Origin: Bacteroidales bacterium
GTDB taxonomy: Bacteria; Bacteroidota; Bacteroidia; Bacteroidales; P3
Direction: 5' to 3'
DNA length: 44,853 nucleotides
Assembly: GCA_017449975.1 (NCBI GenBank)
Contig: JAFSYK010000061.1
Span: 1 to 44,853, forward strand
The position numbers were made by a program, and so were the translations under genes. The first letter of the stretch is position 1. Each line of letters begins with the position of its first letter. Shown one piece after another: positions 42,576 to 44,853 of this stretch. The notes under the pieces were generated by a model that worked only from the letters and a program-made list of their open reading frames with translations, did not search any database and was not told the DNA's origin.

Positions 42576-43619
42576 ATGAAGTATTCGAGAAACAAAATCA
42601 ATGTGTCAGGGAAAGCGTTGTTGGCTGGCCCCGAAACAGGATTTCCTTATACTGATGCCAATCTGGTTGTTGAAGATTGGCGTAATCTGCATCTGATTCC
42701 GTTGCAGGATTTGGTTGCAGAAGTGACTCGTTTACTGACCGAGAATGGGATTGCTGCGGCATTCTCTTCGCATAGACTTAAGCGAATGACATCCATCATT
42801 GCAAAACTGCGCCATAATCCAGGTATGGGATTGGGTGGACTTCAGGACATCGGAGGCGCTCGCTTTGTATTTGAAGATACCGATTCTCTTTTGAAAGCGC
42901 AACAGATTATCTCAAAAGCCAGTTTTAAGCATTTTTTTGCCGATAGGGAACCCTACGACTATGTGTCCAAGCCAAAGGAGAGTGGCTATCGCAGCATACA
43001 TTTTACATACAAATATGTCAGTGAAGATCCTGATTATGATGGATTAAGAGTTGAGTTGCAAATAAGGACGCGTTTACAGCATGATTGGGCCATGGCTGTA
43101 GAGACGGCTGAACTTATTTCAAAGTCTTCTCTGAAAGCAAGTTTAGGAGATGAAAACTGGCTGTTGTTTTTCAAGCTGGCAAGTGCAGTCTTCGCCCAAA
43201 AAGAGGGTATGCCTGTTGCTGACTCTTTCGTTGATTATTCAGAAAAGGATTATTGTGTCCAGTATGCGAAGTTAGATAAAGAGTTCAAGTTTTTAGGCCA
43301 GCTACAAGCATTGGTAAGTGCCGTTAAGATTTCTGAAGAGCATACTTTACACGAAGGCTATGCGGTTCTCCTTATTCAGTTTGCCGAGAAAAGAGTTCAA
43401 TTGAGACATTTCCAGTCTGCCAAGTTTGAAGATGCGACAAAATACTACTCTGAAGTAGAGAAGTCCATTGATGACAGCAATGCTGCTGTTGTTCTTGTTG
43501 CTGTTTCCGATATGAAAGAACTGCAAGATGCTTATCCCAGTTACTTCTTGAACGCTAGTGAGTTTATTCAGTCACTTTTTGAGTTCAACTTAATTTGTAA
43601 GGCAAAGCAGTATATATAG
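42576..43619 (+). CDS. Stand-alone RelA/SpoT-domain alarmone synthetase-like protein
   Basis: 347 residues. All the synthetase motifs are present: R67-L-K with K77 (RLKRMTSIIAKL), D91-I-G-G-A-R, G137-Y-R-S-I-H and E160-L-Q-I-R-T followed by AVETAE (174-179). The HD hydrolase domain and the TGS/ACT regulatory part of long Rel proteins are absent, so it cannot degrade its product. After residue ~185 comes a further ~160 residues of helical sequence ending DAYPSYFLNASEFIQSLFEF. This layout is known from single-domain synthetases, including toxic forms (toxSAS) that make ppGpp-like alarmones or modify tRNA. Which activity applies here is unknown. The gene is clearly AT-richer than the core genes and lies between two identical palindromes. 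Confidence 0.85.
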   Translation: MKYSRNKINVSGKALLAGPETGFPYTDANLVVEDWRNLHLIPLQDLVAEVTRLLTENGIAAAFSSHRLKRMTSIIAKLRHNPGMGLGGLQDIGGARFVFEDTDSLLKAQQIISKASFKHFFADREPYDYVSKPKESGYRSIHFTYKYVSEDPDYDGLRVELQIRTRLQHDWAMAVETAELISKSSLKASLGDENWLLFFKLASAVFAQKEGMPVADSFVDYSEKDYCVQYAKLDKEFKFLGQLQALVSAVKISEEHTLHEGYAVLLIQFAEKRVQLRHFQSAKFEDATKYYSEVEKSIDDSNAAVVLVAVSDMKELQDAYPSYFLNASEFIQSLFEFNLICKAKQYI

Positions 43620-43656
43620 ACTATAAGCCTGAGCCAATAAATAACCCCTTGTCCCC

Positions 43657-44244
43657 GTGACAGGCACCTGTCCCCGTGTCAGCCTCAACAACCTCTTCGA
43701 GTTGCTTTACCGCATAGTCTATTTGAGCAAAGATCGCGAGCTGCAGACTGTTGTTGAACAGAGTGTAACGCCTGAACAGCCGCAGCCCGAACCCAAAGAT
43801 GCAGAGGGTGTCTATCGCAAGCGCAAGGCTACCACTCTGCAGAAACCATCTCTGCCCAAGTTCTTCAACGAGAAGCTGGCTTCTAACGAGACCGCTGTCG
43901 ATTGTTTTTATGAAACACTCCATCACTGTGGATTCTACATTGGTCGCACTTTGCTGCCAACAGAGAAGAAAGACGCTGAACAACGCTGCTATGAGGGGTG
44001 AAAATGGAGCCATCTGCGCGAGGCCTTTATACGTTTGGACTTCTTCAAGGCCGACAGTTCCAAAAAAGGTTTCGCCGAATACCTTGCCGATGTCTTCCCT
44101 TATTTGTCCGGCACCAACATCCAGCGCGGCTTCAACAGCCGTGGCGGCTATGTCGATACCAATGCCACCCGCCGCATCATTAAGAAAATGGTCAATGAAT
44201 TCGAGGACGTAGTAGATGTAATGAAAATCGTGTCAAAAAACTGA
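43657..44244 (+). pseudogene. Broken gene of unknown function with in-frame TGA
   Basis: One reading frame runs from the palindrome at 43657 to the stop at 44242 and is interrupted only by TGA at 43999-44001. Before it: SLNNLFELLYRIVYLSKDRE (from 43675) to KDAEQRCYEG, 114 codons. After it: KWSHLREAFIRLDFFKADSS to VDVMKIVSKN. The amino-acid texture continues without a break, so a TGG-to-TGA change (EG-W-KWSH) is a simple explanation. The true N-terminus is probably lost, since the frame opens inside the repeat. I do not recognise the family. It is more GC-rich than the RelA/SpoT gene next to it. Confidence 0.7.
43659..43673. repeat. Palindromic repeat GACAGGCACCTGTCC, copy 2
   Basis: Identical to 42519-42533 and set in a longer GTCCCCGTGACAGGCACC... 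context in which GTCCCCGTG is itself partly repeated. It provides the first codons of the broken gene that follows. Confidence 0.7.
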
Positions 44245-44280
44245 GAGTTTTGAACTCTAAATACGGGTGTTGCCCGTTTA
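44244..44280 (+). terminator. Two small hairpins after the broken gene
   Basis: AGAGTT-TTG-AACTCT (44244-44258) and ACGGG-TGTTG-CCCGT (44263-44277), the second followed by TTA. A weak terminator before the ATPase gene is likely. Confidence 0.5.
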
Positions 44281-44302
44281 TTATATAGACAATATTTGAA
44301 TT

Positions 44303-44853
44303 ATGAGACTGAAAATAGAAAACATAGGAAAGGTCAGGAGCGCTGATGTAAAATTGAATGGCTTGACAGTTATTGCGGGAGAGAACAGTTCTGGAAAGAG
44401 TACTGTTGGCAAGATTCTTTTTTCTGCCATCAAGGCTGTGGCCGAGGCACGCGACAATGATGACAAGAACAGGGAGAAAGCCATCAACAAGATGGTTTCA
44501 TCACTGTATATGCGTATCAAAAGTGTCGCACATAGATACGACAATCCGGAAATAGACAAGCTATTCCCCATACCATCCCGAAGGTTTACAGAGCGACTGA
44601 TGGAGGCAGACAAATCGGACGAGCTTGACAGACATCTTATGACCCTTTCCGAGACAATTCGTGGTCTTGAGGATGTGACGCCTAGAATGAAGGCGTTGAT
44701 GCAGCAGGACTTAGATAATATCTCTATTGGCTTCAAGAATAAAGACAATAGGGCAGCGACTATCAAGACCATAATGGAATACTCCATAGAGTCTGAGTTT
44801 ATGAATAATATCTGTTCGTATGGTTCGGAAAAAGCCTCAGTCTATTTGGAGGA
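44303..44853 (+). CDS. AAA family ATPase, start only (cut by window edge)
   Basis: 183 codons from the ATG at 44303 are visible and the frame is open to the end of the window. The N-terminus MRLKIENIGKVRSADVKLNG with the Walker A motif G26-E-N-S-S-G-K-S-T is typical of SMC/OLD-type ATPases (AAA_13/AAA_15, COG-type ATP-binding proteins), which often belong to defence or nuclease-linked systems. A helical insert follows. Walker B and any partner domain (for example TOPRIM) lie beyond the edge, so the exact family is open. It follows an AT-rich region holding an alarmone synthetase-like gene and a broken gene. Confidence 0.85.
   Translation, partial: MRLKIENIGKVRSADVKLNGLTVIAGENSSGKSTVGKILFSAIKAVAEARDNDDKNREKAINKMVSSLYMRIKSVAHRYDNPEIDKLFPIPSRRFTERLMEADKSDELDRHLMTLSETIRGLEDVTPRMKALMQQDLDNISIGFKNKDNRAATIKTIMEYSIESEFMNNICSYGSEKASVYLE

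Noticed and set aside
42519-43673. The RelA/SpoT interval as an insertion sequence.
   Set aside because: There is no transposase, the 15-base repeats are palindromes rather than terminal inverted repeats of an IS, and no target-site duplication is visible.
43999-44001. TGA read as selenocysteine or tryptophan (recoding).
   Set aside because: No SECIS-like hairpin is evident just after it, the Sec context is poor, and other genes here use TGA as a normal stop (for example ftsW, murG). A point mutation is simpler.

Overview
The window looks like a chromosomal piece of a Bacteroidales (phylum Bacteroidota) genome. The reasons are type IX secretion (T9SS) C-terminal sorting domains, a BspA-type leucine-rich repeat protein, an S46 dipeptidyl-peptidase, a DUF4159 protein, a FtsZ ending in the Bacteroidota-style NNFL..N.D tail, no consistent Shine-Dalgarno sequences, and repeated -7 boxes of the Bacteroides type (TAnnTTTG). 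Most genes are fairly GC-rich. The stretches around 26.5-28.1 kb and 42.2-44.8 kb are visibly AT-richer and hold gene fragments, which suggests accessory DNA.

Layout. 1-5.2 kb (minus): two secreted T9SS cargo proteins in one operon, the second cut by the window edge. 5.4-7.6 kb (minus): S46 peptidase, DPP7-like by its specificity residue. 7.97-23.3 kb (plus): the division and cell-wall (dcw) cluster mraZ-rsmH-ftsL-ftsI-murE-mraY-[murD remnant]-ftsW-murG-murC-ftsQ-ftsA-ftsZ, preceded by a run of TGGnn boxes that fits an MraZ operator. 23.6-26.5 kb: Na/Pi cotransporter and mnmA. 26.5-28.1 kb: a truncated ATPase remnant, a large period-7 array, a strongly structured RNA-like element with its own promoter and terminator, and a small unknown protein. 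28.2-29.8 kb: BspA-like LRR protein. 29.9-33.5 kb (minus): DUF4159 protein, rsmE and an LTA-synthase-like sulfatase. 33.7-38.2 kb: a 1499-residue exported protein of unknown function. 38.3-38.6 kb: two tRNA-Leu genes. 38.9-42.2 kb: nucleotide-sugar dehydrogenase, a winged-helix protein and an alginate-lyase-like protein. 42.5-44.85 kb: a stand-alone (p)ppGpp-synthetase-like protein bracketed by copies of one palindrome, a gene broken by an in-frame TGA, and the start of an AAA ATPase.

How the genes work together. The dcw genes build the UDP-MurNAc-peptide (MurE, MurC), move it to lipid (MraY, MurG), polymerise and cross-link it at the septum (FtsW, FtsI) and organise the divisome (FtsL, FtsQ, FtsA, FtsZ). 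The murD slot holds only the end of the central domain and the C-terminal domain, with the key motifs eroded, so D-Glu ligation must be supplied by a gene outside this window.

The most distinctive feature is that most intergenic spacers are filled with degenerate tandem arrays of 7-, 8- or 9-base units. The same kind of array also lies in frame inside at least three genes (a T9SS protein, murC and mnmA). The mnmA array has four perfect 8-base copies, so gain or loss of one unit would shift the frame.
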